From Mixta tenebrionis (GTDB lineage Bacteria > Pseudomonadota > Gammaproteobacteria > Enterobacterales > Enterobacteriaceae): a stretch of 46,643 nt of DNA. The position numbers were made by a program, and so were the translations under genes. Position 1 is the first letter of the stretch; every line of letters starts with the position of its first letter. The stretch is taken from the NCBI RefSeq assembly GCF_006517625.1, contig NZ_VHQI01000019.1:1-46643 (forward strand), in the 5' to 3' direction. The notes under the pieces were generated by a model. It made no database searches. It saw only the letters and a list, made by a program, of their open reading frames with translations, and had not been told where the DNA came from. Shown piece by piece: positions 29,518-36,853 of this stretch.

Positions 29518-30153
29518 ATGCCAACGATTATTATGGATTCATGCAGCTACACACGTCTGGGATTAATGGATTACATGGCAGCAAAGGGAGTTAAAAAGAA
29601 AAATATCTCATCCGTTAATGACATTGAACAGCTACTTATTAAATGCCAGCAGGTCAAACCCGGCGTCGTTTTTATTAATGAAGAATGTTTCATTCACGAA
29701 GCCGATTCCAGCGAGCGCATTCGTAATATTATTTTACAGCATCCTGACACGATATTTTTTATCTTTATGGCTATAGCCAATATCCATTTTGAGGAATATC
29801 TCTACGTTCGTAAGAACCTGATTATTACGTCAAAATCGATAAAGTCCGCTACGCTGGATAAATTACTTAGCGGCTATTTACAGAAGAAGGTCAGCACTAA
29901 TACGCGCAGCGTTTCCGGCATTGACGTCAACCCTCTTACGCTCAGCCAGACTGAGTCGAACATGCTTAAGATGTGGATGTCAGGACACGATACCATTCAG
30001 ATCTCTGATAAAATGCAGATTAAAGCAAAAACGGTTTCGTCACATAAAGGTAATATTAAGCGCAAAATCAAAACCCATAATAAACAGGTGATTTACCACG
30101 TGGTGCGCTTAACCGATAACGTTACCTCTGGCATCTATGTCAATGTAAGATAA
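29518..30153 (+). CDS. rcsA: Capsule transcriptional activator RcsA
   Basis: A 211-residue LuxR-type regulator. The N-terminus [20 protein letters not shown] and the C-terminal helix-turn-helix [20 protein letters not shown] followed by [22 protein letters not shown] nearly match E. coli RcsA. With RcsB it binds RcsAB boxes and activates exopolysaccharide synthesis genes. It is an unstable Lon substrate limited by H-NS. The ATG at 29518 follows GTGAGGGT and matches the family start. A strong terminator follows. Position after fliR is as in E. coli. Confidence 0.97.
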   Translation: MPTIIMDSCSYTRLGLMDYMAAKGVKKKNISSVNDIEQLLIKCQQVKPGVVFINEECFIHEADSSERIRNIILQHPDTIFFIFMAIANIHFEEYLYVRKNLIITSKSIKSATLDKLLSGYLQKKVSTNTRSVSGIDVNPLTLSQTESNMLKMWMSGHDTIQISDKMQIKAKTVSSHKGNIKRKIKTHNKQVIYHVVRLTDNVTSGIYVNVR

Positions 30154-30160
30154 GAAAAAA

Positions 30161-30184
30161 GGCCGACCCTGTCGGCCTTTTTTC
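30161..30184 (+). terminator. Intrinsic terminator of rcsA
   Basis: GGCCGAC-cct-GTCGGCC followed by a run of T residues and preceded by an A run, 7 nt after the rcsA stop codon. Confidence 0.92.
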
Positions 30185-30224
30185 TCTCTTTTGCTATTTG
30201 CGACACACTTCTCATTTAATCCAT

Positions 30225-30251
30225 TAATCCTTTTGCCGTTCATGCCGATGC
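30225..30251 (+). promoter_or_regulatory. Sigma-28 promoter of the chemoreceptor gene
   Basis: TAAT, 15 nt, GCCGATGC, the same TAAT -35 variant as at fliD. The start would be near 30258, which rules out the in-frame ATG codons at 30242 and 30248 and supports translation from 30302. Confidence 0.7.
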
Positions 30252-30301
30252 TTATTACAGATCTGTCATCGCATAACTTACCCTACAGAGAGCAAAAGGA
30301 T

Positions 30302-32020
30302 ATGAAAACCATCTCCTCCGATGAAACCCAAGAGCAGGTTAGTTTTTGGCAGCACCTGCGTTTGGTTCCGATGTTCGCCACGATTTTCAGCGGTATCCTG
30401 GTGCTCTTCGCGCTAAGCATTGCACTTTCCGGCTGGTTTCTGCAGCAGAGCAACCGCTCGCTGGACCAGGCAACGCATGAAATTCAGATACGCATGGGGA
30501 TTTCTAACAGCTCTAATCACCTGCGCACCGCCAGGCTGTTGGCGATCCACGCCGCCGCCGCCGCGCGTATCGGCGAAATCGATGAGTATCGCGCGCTGAT
30601 CGCCAGCGCCGGACAGCGTCTGACGCTGGCGCAGCAGAGCTTCGATACCTACCTTCAACGCCCAACAAAAGGTACGGCAGACGCCGAACTGGATGGGCCG
30701 CTAAAAGAACGCTTTAGCGCTTACCTTAATCAGGGGCTGAAGCCCATGGTGCACTTCGCGAAAGAGGGAAGTTTTGAAAGCGCCATCGCGCAGGAAACCG
30801 ACGTCACCCGCAAGCTGGACGACAGCTATAACGATCTATTATTGCAGGCGATTAAAATCCGCACCGATCGCGCCGATGCGATCAACCAGCAGGCTGCGGC
30901 TCAGGCCCGGCTGGGCTTTATCATCATGGGCAGCGCCTTTGCCCTGGCGCTGGCGCTAACGCTAATGACCTTTGTTTTCCTGCGTCGGGTAGTAATTAAT
31001 CCGCTGCATCAGGCGGGCGAACGCATTGCGCGCATCGCCGCAGGCGATTTAACCGCCCCGCTCCGCCGCTGGGGGCGCAGCGAAATCGGTATGCTGAGCG
31101 CGAATTTACAGGCGATGCAGCAGGCGCTGGTAAACACCGTCGGCGTAGTGCGCGAAGGCGCGGTGGCGATTTACCAGGGTTCCGGCGAAATTGCCGCCGG
31201 CAATACCGATTTGTCATCGCGCACCGAGCAGCAGGCGTCAGCGCTGGAGCAGACCGCCGCCAGCATGGAGCAGCTGACCGCCACCGTGAAGCAGAATGCC
31301 GATAATGCCCATCATGCCAGCCAGCTGGCTGCCGATGCGTCCGGCAAAGCGAGCGAAGGCGGCGATATTGTCAGCGGCGTGATTAATACCATGAATAATA
31401 TTTCCGGCAGCTCGAAAAAAATTGCTGAAATTACCACCGTTATTAACAGCATCGCCTTCCAGACCAATATTCTGGCGCTGAACGCAGCAGTAGAGGCGGC
31501 GCGCGCCGGTGAGCAGGGGCGCGGCTTCGCCGTGGTCGCCAGCGAAGTGCGCAGCCTGGCGCAGCGCAGCGCCCAGGCGGCAAAAGAGATTGAAGGGTTG
31601 ATTGGCGAATCGGTGAATTTGATCCGTCAGGGCTCAGAACAGGTGAGCCACGCCGGGACGACCATGACCGATATTGTCGAGGCGGTACAGCGCGTTACCG
31701 ATATTATGTCAGAGATCGCCGCCGCCTCCGACGAACAGAGCCGCGGCATTCAGCAGGTAAGCCAGGCGGTAACGGAAATGGATAACGTGACCCAGCAGAA
31801 CGCCTCGCTGGTTGAGCAGGCGACCGCCGCCGCCGCATCGCTTGAGGAACAGGCTGCCCGTCTGACACAGGCGGTTGCCGCTTTTCAGCTAACGCAGCAG
31901 GAAGGGCCGCTCGCTGCGCCGGTTAATCTTGCCCCCGCGCCTAAAGCGCTTAAGGCGCCGCCAAAAGCGGAGCAGAAAGGCCAGCCATCGGCAGCAGAAG
32001 AGAACTGGGAAACCTTTTAA
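30302..32020 (+). CDS. Methyl-accepting chemotaxis protein (Tsr/Tar type)
   Basis: A 572-residue transmembrane chemoreceptor. TM1 is at about 22-45, a periplasmic four-helix (TarH-like) sensor at about 46-200, TM2 at about 203-224, a HAMP domain at 225-280, then the cytoplasmic signalling hairpin whose tip is EITTVINSIAFQTNILALNA followed by AVEAARAGEQGRGFAVVASEVR. It ends in NWETF, the pentapeptide tether for CheR and CheB in E. coli Tsr and Tar, so it is a high-abundance-type receptor. The ligand cannot be read from sequence. AAAGGA lies only 1-2 nt before the ATG, which is tight. Confidence 0.95.
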   Translation: MKTISSDETQEQVSFWQHLRLVPMFATIFSGILVLFALSIALSGWFLQQSNRSLDQATHEIQIRMGISNSSNHLRTARLLAIHAAAAARIGEIDEYRALIASAGQRLTLAQQSFDTYLQRPTKGTADAELDGPLKERFSAYLNQGLKPMVHFAKEGSFESAIAQETDVTRKLDDSYNDLLLQAIKIRTDRADAINQQAAAQARLGFIIMGSAFALALALTLMTFVFLRRVVINPLHQAGERIARIAAGDLTAPLRRWGRSEIGMLSANLQAMQQALVNTVGVVREGAVAIYQGSGEIAAGNTDLSSRTEQQASALEQTAASMEQLTATVKQNADNAHHASQLAADASGKASEGGDIVSGVINTMNNISGSSKKIAEITTVINSIAFQTNILALNAAVEAARAGEQGRGFAVVASEVRSLAQRSAQAAKEIEGLIGESVNLIRQGSEQVSHAGTTMTDIVEAVQRVTDIMSEIAAASDEQSRGIQQVSQAVTEMDNVTQQNASLVEQATAAAASLEEQAARLTQAVAAFQLTQQEGPLAAPVNLAPAPKALKAPPKAEQKGQPSAAEENWETF

Positions 32021-32031
32021 CGGCGCCGCAC

Positions 32032-32058
32032 AAAAAAACCACCTCTCAGGAGGTGGTT
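32032..32058 (-). terminator. Intrinsic terminator facing leftward
   Basis: AACCACCTC-tcag-GAGGTGGTT has a run of seven A on its left, which is a T-run only on the minus strand; on the plus side it is followed by ACCGG. It would therefore end a leftward transcript coming out of the 61-bp repeat array, not the chemoreceptor mRNA. Confidence 0.7.
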
Positions 32059-32105
32059 ACCGGCGACACTAAAATAGCAACGCGCGAAAGATGCGCTGTC
32101 GCGCA

Positions 32106-32358
32106 CTAAAGAGATCGCCTGCCAGACCGGCAGCTCCCGGCCGGCGCCGCTGAAGTTACCCATTTACTGAAGAGATCGCCTGCCAGGCCGGCAGTTCCCG
32201 GCCGGCGCCGCTGAAGATACCCATTTACTGAAGGGATCGCCTGCCAGGCCGGCAGTTCCCGGCCGGCGCCGCTGAAGATACCCATTTACTGAAGGGATCG
32301 CCTGCCAGGCCGGCAGTTCCCGGCCGGCGTCGCTGAAGATACCCACTTCACTAAAGAG
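32106..32358. repeat. Four tandem 61-bp repeats
   Basis: Four head-to-tail copies with a period of exactly 61 bp: the GATCGCCTGCCA core recurs at about 32113, 32174, 32235 and 32296. Copies differ at only a few positions (for example AGGCC or AGACC, and GCGCCG or GCGTCG). Each unit carries CTGCC-aggcc-GGCAG and CCGGCCGG palindromes. The period is not a multiple of three, so it does not encode a repeat protein. Degenerate ACTAAAGAGA-like ends lie on both flanks. Confidence 0.93.
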
Positions 32359-32367
32359 AGCGAATAC

Positions 32368-32391
32368 CAGGGCGGCAGAGATACCGCCCTG
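32368..32391. other. Inverted repeat at the right edge of the 61-bp array
   Basis: CAGGGCGG-cagagata-CCGCCCTG is a perfect 8-bp stem followed by TCCCCCTTT. It may be a weak plus-strand terminator or the boundary of the array. Confidence 0.5.
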
Positions 32392-32438
32392 TCCCCCTTT
32401 GCCAATGTCTCCTGACGCGCGATGACCTTATCCATAAC

Positions 32439-32462
32439 AAAAGCCACCTCCGCAGAGACGGC
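32439..32462 (-). terminator. Intrinsic terminator of dsrB
   Basis: On the minus strand GCCGTCTC-tgcg-GAGGTGGC (with two G-U pairs) is followed by TTTT, a few bases after the dsrB stop codon. Confidence 0.6.
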
Positions 32463-32465
32463 AGC

Positions 32466-32666
32466 TTACTCTGCGCTCCCCTCAGCTGGCTCAACGAAAA
32501 TGCCGTCGTGATGCCCGGACTCGTTAAAAAACCAGATCCCCAGCGGATAATCCTCCAGCGCCACCAGATACATGGTGCCTTCGTTAAAATCCTCCACCGC
32601 CAGGATGGTTCCGGGCCGCCGCGGGCCGCCATCGGTTCTTACCGTCACGCGGTCATTAACCTTCAT
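32466..32666 (-). CDS. dsrB: DsrB family small protein
   Basis: A 66-residue protein [19 protein letters not shown], then [20 protein letters not shown] and a GIFVEPAE end, nearly the same as E. coli DsrB (62 aa). It has a short SH3-like beta-rich fold without known biochemical role; E. coli dsrB is RpoS- and H-NS-influenced. The start at 32666 is chosen over a longer frame because AGGGGGAG lies 9 nt upstream and the family begins MKVND. Location after rcsA is conserved, though here separated from it by the chemoreceptor and repeat array. Confidence 0.95.
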   Translation of the reverse strand: MKVNDRVTVRTDGGPRRPGTILAVEDFNEGTMYLVALEDYPLGIWFFNESGHHDGIFVEPAEGSAE

Positions 32667-32724
32667 CGTAATTCTGCTCCCCCTGTTCAAATGCCTACGC
32701 TAACAGCGGAGAATAAACGGCGAA

Positions 32725-32883
32725 CTAGCGCCGCGCAATCACCCAGACCGCATGAATGATACCGGGAATATAGCCCAGCAGCGTAAGCAGAATATTTAGC
32801 CAGAAAGCGCCGCCGAAACCGACCTGTAAAAATACGCCCAGCGGCGGCAATATAATGGCGATAATAATACGTAATAAATCCAT
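32725..32883 (-). CDS. YqaE/Pmp3-family membrane peptide
   Basis: A 52-residue, very hydrophobic protein: MDLLRIIIAIILPPLGVFLQ, then VGFGGAFWLNILLTLLGYIP and GIIHAVWVIARR. The two membrane helices with ILPPLGVFL and LTLLGYIPGIIHA motifs define the UPF0057 (Pmp3/YqaE) family, which affects membrane potential and stress tolerance in yeast and plants and is stress-induced in enterics. The length matches E. coli YqaE (52). It is encoded between dsrB and yodD, an extra gene relative to E. coli. Confidence 0.93.
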   Translation of the reverse strand: MDLLRIIIAIILPPLGVFLQVGFGGAFWLNILLTLLGYIPGIIHAVWVIARR

Positions 32884-33085
32884 AGCCTCTCCTGTTTTGC
32901 TCGTGTTATCAGTGTGTCAGTGTAGCAGGCCCGCTGATTCCTTCCTGTAAGCGTAGGTAAAGCTGACCGCCGCCCACCGCCCAATAATCCGCAACCATAA
33001 GCGCAGCAGTCAGCAGTCAGCTATTTGCATTTTCTTAACGCTCCGCAACAAGATTTTTTACACGACGTCGCCTTACACTTTCTGC

Positions 33086-33162
33086 CACTGCGCCAACCCC
33101 CACAGATGCAGTGAACCTAAAAGTAACCAGAATATTTGCCCGCTTAAGGCGGGCTTTTTTTA
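33086..33162 (+). ncRNA. Candidate small RNA ending at an orphan terminator
   Basis: A strong plus-strand terminator at 33138-33162 has no plus-strand gene before it: the nearest is the chemoreceptor, ending at 32020, and dsrB and yqaE run the other way. TTACACTTT at 33073-33081 resembles an RpoS-type -10 (CTACACT), which would start a transcript of about 77 nt. The 5' end is a guess; the terminator is clear. Confidence 0.35.
33138..33162 (+). terminator. Orphan intrinsic terminator
   Basis: GCCCGC-ttaa-GGCGGGC followed by seven T residues, plus strand only. Confidence 0.9.
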
Positions 33163-33221
33163 AGCTATTTCTTATTTCGTTCGTTTCGCGATTGCCGCTG
33201 CTTTATTTTTGTACAAATCGC

Positions 33222-33229
33222 CTATACTT
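33222..33229 (+). promoter_or_regulatory. RpoS-type -10 element of yodD
   Basis: CCTATACTTT contains a perfect RpoS-preferred extended -10 (CTATACTT), about 31 nt before the yodD ATG. Confidence 0.6.
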
Positions 33230-33259
33230 TCGCTTTCTGCCTGGCTGCAGGAGATAGCG

Positions 33260-33475
33260 ATGAACGATAACCTTTTTCCCGACAATGTATTTTTCGATGC
33301 CGCGCGCGCGCCGTTTTCTGCAGCTGGCGCAGAGGCGTTCAGTCAAATGGATAGCTACGGCGAATGGGAGCTGGAACAGGATCGGCACGCGAAATCGCTC
33401 AACGCCGGCTCGCCTGAACTGGCACAGCGCTTTGAACTGGATATTCACGACTGCTGGGTAAGCGAAATAAAGTAG
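33260..33475 (+). CDS. yodD: YodD-like stress response protein
   Basis: A 71-residue soluble protein ending RFELDIHDCWVSEIK, matching the C-terminus of E. coli YodD (FELDIHDFSVSEV); the N-terminal half is diverged (MNDNLFPDNVFFDAARAPFS). E. coli YodD is linked to peroxide and acid stress. The ATG at 33260 has GCAGGAGATAG upstream. An RpoS-type -10 precedes it. Its position between dsrB and dsrA/yedP is as in E. coli, which supports the assignment despite low N-terminal similarity. Confidence 0.85.
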   Translation: MNDNLFPDNVFFDAARAPFSAAGAEAFSQMDSYGEWELEQDRHAKSLNAGSPELAQRFELDIHDCWVSEIK

Positions 33476-33528
33476 CCTGACTGGTTCGCTTGTGGATAAA
33501 AGCAGCCTGGCGGCTCCGTTTACAGACA

Positions 33529-33604
33529 AAAAAAATCCCGGCCTGTTACCGGCCGGGAAGACAGCATTGTCAAAAAAATTCGTTACACCAGGAAACTCCT
33601 TTAC
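33529..33604 (-). ncRNA. dsrA: DsrA small regulatory RNA
   Basis: On the minus strand, 33595-33572 reads TTTCCTGGTGTAACGAATTT plus further T residues, identical to the E. coli DsrA segment that pairs with the rpoS leader and opens it for translation. A terminator hairpin CCCGGCC-ggtaaca-GGCCGGG followed by A and T8 ends it at about 33529. Location and orientation between yodD and yedP are as in E. coli. The middle differs: E. coli has a long second stem-loop (with AAGTGCTTC, used for hns pairing), whereas here only GACA-atgc-TGTC (33571-33560) separates the U-rich tract from the terminator. The 5' end near 33604 is estimated. Confidence 0.9.
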
Positions 33605-33837
33605 CGCGCCAGATTACGATAGTTAACCACCAGGAATAATCTTATTTTCCAGCAAGAAATCGTCGCATTATCGCGCTCTGTTGCTGGTTAAATGTTTAAA
33701 ATCGTCAGGTTAGGAATTTTTACTTCCCCTGCCTGATTATTACTATCTGCATCTTTTGCGTTTTAATTCCAGAATATTCCGAACAAATAATTAACGCTGG
33801 CTTTACCACTCCCTCCGGCATAGTTAACAACTCTCGT

Positions 33838-33843
33838 TATACT
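33838..33843 (+). promoter_or_regulatory. RpoS-type -10 element of the mpgP operon
   Basis: GTTATACTTAGG contains TATACTTA, close to the RpoS-preferred -10, 50 nt upstream of the mpgP ATG. This would suit an osmolyte operon. Confidence 0.45.
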
Positions 33844-33892
33844 TAGGCATCACTATCTATCGTAGCGACGCCGTTACCACGAGGACTTTGCC

Positions 33893-34699
33893 ATGCCGAA
33901 CTTGCAAGATCCCTTAATGATCGTCACCGACCTCGATGGTTCCCTGCTGGATCACCATACCTACAGCTGGCAGCCGGCGGAGCGCTGGTTGTCCCACCTG
34001 CGCGCTGCGCAAATACCTTTAGTGATCTGCTCCAGCAAAACCTCTGCCGAAATCATTCCGCTACAGCAACGGCTCGGTTTTTCCGGCGCGCCTTTTATCG
34101 CGGAAAACGGCGCGCTGGTGCAGATTGATAACGCCCAGGGCGAGATGGCACGCCACCATGCCGGTAAAAACTACGATGAAATTTGCCACTGCCTGCGCCG
34201 CCTGCAGCAGCATCACCATTTTCGTTTCACCGGCTTTGCTGATTTTACCGAAAAAGCGCTGGCGGATATTACCGGCCTGCCCCCCGCGGAGGTCGCGCTG
34301 GCGCGCATGCGCGAAGCATCGGAACCACTGATATGGCGCGACAGCGACGAGCAGCTGGCGCGTTTCCGGCAGGCGCTGGAGCAAGAGGCGCTGATGCTGG
34401 TTCAGGGCGGACGATTCTGGCACGTCATGCCCGCAGGCAGCGGCAAAGACGCTGCGCTGCGCTGGCTGCTGCAAAATATGACCACCTCAGGTGGTAAGCG
34501 TTTTATTACCGTCGGGCTTGGCGATGGCCCCAACGATGCGCCAATGCTGGACAGCGTTGATTACGCCGTGGTGATCAGGGGATACAGCAAAACCCCGGTA
34601 GAGCTAACGCGACAGGATGAACGCCACGTCTATCAGACAATGGAATATGGCCCCGCCGGCTGGTGTGAAGGCCTCGACTATTTTATTTCGCAGGAATGA
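33893..34699 (+). CDS. mpgP: Mannosyl/glucosyl-3-phosphoglycerate phosphatase (YedP/MpgP)
   Basis: A 268-residue HAD-superfamily (Cof type) phosphatase: motif I MIVTDLDGSLLDHHTYSW with DxD at about residues 13-15, motif II VICSSKTSAEI, and motif IV GLGDGPNDAPMLDSVDYAVV. It matches YedP, annotated as mannosyl-3-phosphoglycerate phosphatase. It dephosphorylates the sugar-3-phosphoglycerate made by a synthase to yield the osmolyte. Here the synthase-type gene follows at 45 nt, which E. coli K-12 lacks, so the pathway looks complete. Product identity (glucosyl or mannosyl) depends on that synthase. Confidence 0.93.
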   Translation: MPNLQDPLMIVTDLDGSLLDHHTYSWQPAERWLSHLRAAQIPLVICSSKTSAEIIPLQQRLGFSGAPFIAENGALVQIDNAQGEMARHHAGKNYDEICHCLRRLQQHHHFRFTGFADFTEKALADITGLPPAEVALARMREASEPLIWRDSDEQLARFRQALEQEALMLVQGGRFWHVMPAGSGKDAALRWLLQNMTTSGGKRFITVGLGDGPNDAPMLDSVDYAVVIRGYSKTPVELTRQDERHVYQTMEYGPAGWCEGLDYFISQE

Positions 34700-34744
34700 T
34701 CTCATCGCGGCCCTTGCGCCCGATTGACGTATGAGGAGCCAGAT

Positions 34745-35965
34745 ATGAGTGATTTTTTCCAGAACGGCGTAATTACCAATTTTCATAACCTGACCGGACG
34801 CCCAACCGAAGCGCTGGAAAGCGAAATGGTGCAGTTTGCGCGCAAGCGTAAGATGGGGCTGATTTTACCCTCGCTGTTTTCCGAACTGGAAGGCCCGGCG
34901 CTCGATCATATTGTCGAAGAGCTGGCGAAAGTACCCTATCTGGAGGAGATCGTTATCGGCCTCGATCGCGCCGATCGCGACCAGTTTCTTTTTGCACGCG
35001 AGTTTTTTTCCCGCCTGCCCCAACGCCATCGCATCTTATGGAATGACGGCCCGCGCCTGAAGGCGCTGGATGCCGAGCTGGATAAAGAGGGTTTATCACC
35101 CAGCCAGCCGGGCAAAGGACGCAATGTCTGGTTCTGCACCGGCTATACGCTCGCCTCCGATCGCAGCAGCTGCGTGGCGCTGCACGACTGCGATATTGTT
35201 ACCTACGAGCGCGGCATGCTGGCGCGCCTGCTCTATCCGCTGGCGAATCCGGCGTTTCAGTATGAGTTCTGCAAAGGATTTTATGCACGCGTGGCGAATA
35301 ACAAGCTGAACGGACGCGTGGGACGTCTGCTGGTGGGGCCGCTGCTGCGCTCTTTGCAGCAGGTCTATGGGCATTCGGACTATCTCGATTATCTGTCCAG
35401 CTTCCGCTACCCGCTTTCCGGCGAGTTTGCCATGCGCACTCATGTGTTGAACAACATCAAAATCCCCGGCGACTGGGGACTGGAAATCGGCGTGCTGTCG
35501 GAAATTTACCGCAACTACACCACGCGCCAGAGCTGTCAGGTTGAGATTGCGCATAACTACGATCACAAGCACCAGCCGCTTTCCGAAGAGGATGGCACTG
35601 GCGGCCTGCGCCGCATGAGCAATGATATTGTCCAGTCCCTGCTGCGCAAGCTGGCTACCATGGGCGTCAACCTGACCAGCGACTCTTTCCGCGTGTTGAA
35701 AGCCACCTATTACCGCAACGCGCTGGATATGATGGAAATCTACAGCCACGAGGCCGGCATGAACGGACTGCATTTCGATCAGCACAGTGAAGAGGCGGCG
35801 GTAGAGATGTTTACCCAGGCGATTCTCGACGCCGGGCAATCCGTTATGGAACGGCCTAACGACAAGCCGTTTATTCCCAGCTGGAGCCGCGTGCAATCTG
35901 CCTTCCCGGATATTTTGCAGCGCATCTACCAGGCGGTGGAAGAGGATAATCAGGGGAAGGTTTAA
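34745..35965 (+). CDS. Glucosyl-3-phosphoglycerate synthase-like glycosyltransferase
   Basis: A 407-residue GT-A glycosyltransferase resembling the GpgS/GT81 group: KMGLILPSLFSELEGPALDHI at the N-terminus, EEIVIGLDRADRD, NDGPRLKAL, and VALHDCDIVTY, with a DxD-like metal/nucleotide site at residues 148-150. The later RMSNDIVQSLLRKLATMG and the 360s are helical. GpgS transfers glucose from a nucleotide sugar to 3-phosphoglycerate; the partner phosphatase is the preceding gene. The start at 34745 follows GAGGAGCCAGAT. Glucosylglycerate is a known osmolyte in Erwinia/Dickeya relatives under nitrogen limitation; donor specificity here is inferred. Confidence 0.85.
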   Translation: MSDFFQNGVITNFHNLTGRPTEALESEMVQFARKRKMGLILPSLFSELEGPALDHIVEELAKVPYLEEIVIGLDRADRDQFLFAREFFSRLPQRHRILWNDGPRLKALDAELDKEGLSPSQPGKGRNVWFCTGYTLASDRSSCVALHDCDIVTYERGMLARLLYPLANPAFQYEFCKGFYARVANNKLNGRVGRLLVGPLLRSLQQVYGHSDYLDYLSSFRYPLSGEFAMRTHVLNNIKIPGDWGLEIGVLSEIYRNYTTRQSCQVEIAHNYDHKHQPLSEEDGTGGLRRMSNDIVQSLLRKLATMGVNLTSDSFRVLKATYYRNALDMMEIYSHEAGMNGLHFDQHSEEAAVEMFTQAILDAGQSVMERPNDKPFIPSWSRVQSAFPDILQRIYQAVEEDNQGKV

Positions 35966-36069
35966 TTCGCTCTGCGGACGCGCCAGCGTCCGCATGGCCT
36001 GGCTGCTGCGAACCTGACGACAGGGATACGGCGCTTTTCCTACATTTTTGCGCAGTTTAAAGCGTCCCG

Positions 36070-36273
36070 CTACGAAGGCGCCCGCCAGAAAAAATTAATA
36101 ACCCGCAGACAGAGATATTTAAAACCAAAAAAAGCGACCGCCACCAGCAGCACATCATAAATATGCTGTGGGCTGCTGTTATACATCACCTGCAGTGATG
36201 ACAGGTGGGCAAATAATATGACATGGCATAATGCAAAAATATTTGATACAGCCATTTTCTTCATCGCGTTCAT
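36070..36273 (-). CDS. Small two-helix membrane protein, unknown function
   Basis: A 67-residue hydrophobic protein (MNAMKKMAVSNIFALCHVIL...RVINFFWRAPS) with two probable membrane helices at about 8-28 and 40-60. The ATG at 36273 has GGGGAG six nt upstream, which supports expression. I do not recognise a family. It sits alone between the osmolyte operon and the phage-like switch. Confidence 0.6.
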   Translation of the reverse strand: MNAMKKMAVSNIFALCHVILFAHLSSLQVMYNSSPQHIYDVLLVAVAFFGFKYLCLRVINFFWRAPS

Positions 36274-36481
36274 ACCGTACTCCCCGATAAATTACTGATT
36301 CGATATTCTGTTTATCCATGAACATAGCGCCATCAAGAATAAAGGCTATTTATTTTCATTTTAGAAATAAAAAACAGGCAGACGGTTCTTTGCTTTTATA
36401 ACAGCGAAACGCTAATAAAATAAACTACCGCGCAGGCAGCCCGCTACGATTACCTGCGCGGAAGCGGGTAAAACGCATCGG

Positions 36482-36760
36482 CTATTTTTTAGCACGATCG
36501 GAGGCAGGCGGTTTCGCTTCCAGCCTGCGCAGCTTGTTCCACGCCTGGCGAACGCCGCGCTGCGCCAGCTCTCCGGCATAGCGCTCGAAAATGGCGGTAC
36601 GACGACGCTGCTCGGTACGATTGTCATACCAGATCAATAGACCACGCAACAGAGTAAAAGCCACGCCCAGCAGATAGCCCCACTCCTGTAGCGTTAGCCG
36701 GTTAAGACAACCTTTCGCAATACCCAACAGCAATACGACGCCGTTCATGATCATCTCCAT
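36482..36760 (-). CDS. Phage holin-like protein
   Basis: A 92-residue protein: MEMIMNGVVLLLGIAKGCLN, a segment LTLQEWGYLLGVAFTLLRGL entering the membrane, then a basic tail (YDNRTEQRRRTAIFERY...PPASDRAKK). One or two membrane helices followed by an Arg/Lys-rich tail, with the xxLTLQEWGxxxGVxFTxLxGL pattern, resemble small class II/HP1-type phage holins. The start at 36760 is supported by AGGAG seven nt upstream. It lies 93 bp downstream of a repressor gene with operator-like palindromes between them. No endolysin is present. Confidence 0.6.
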   Translation of the reverse strand: MEMIMNGVVLLLGIAKGCLNRLTLQEWGYLLGVAFTLLRGLLIWYDNRTEQRRRTAIFERYAGELAQRGVRQAWNKLRRLEAKPPASDRAKK

Positions 36761-36796
36761 CCCTTTTCTCCTGACGGTTAAAGGATGAATTAATAA

Positions 36797-36811
36797 TGAA
36801 CTAAAAGTACA
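36797..36811. promoter_or_regulatory. Repressor operator-like palindrome O1 (holin side)
   Basis: TGAAC-taaaa-GTACA, an imperfect 5-5-5 palindrome within a 17-nt stretch, AATGAACTAAAAGTACA, that recurs almost exactly upstream of the repressor gene. Confidence 0.5.
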
Positions 36812-36820
36812 CATATGACA

Positions 36821-36835
36821 AGAACTATTGGTTCA
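36821..36835. promoter_or_regulatory. Repressor operator-like palindrome O2 (holin side)
   Basis: AGAAC-tattg-GTTCA is a near-perfect 5-5-5 palindrome sharing the TGAAC half site (reverse complement) with O1 and O3. It lies between the repressor stop and the holin gene start region. Confidence 0.5.
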
Positions 36836-36853
36836 TTTTGCTAATATTTCCAT

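Noticed and set aside
32164..32346. Repeat-derived 60-codon minus-strand protein
   Set aside because: The 61-bp period shifts frame each copy; the open frame is a by-product of GC-rich repeats and has no ribosome site.
32106..32358. CRISPR array
   Set aside because: Whole 61-bp units repeat with no variable spacers between shorter repeats, and there are no cas genes.
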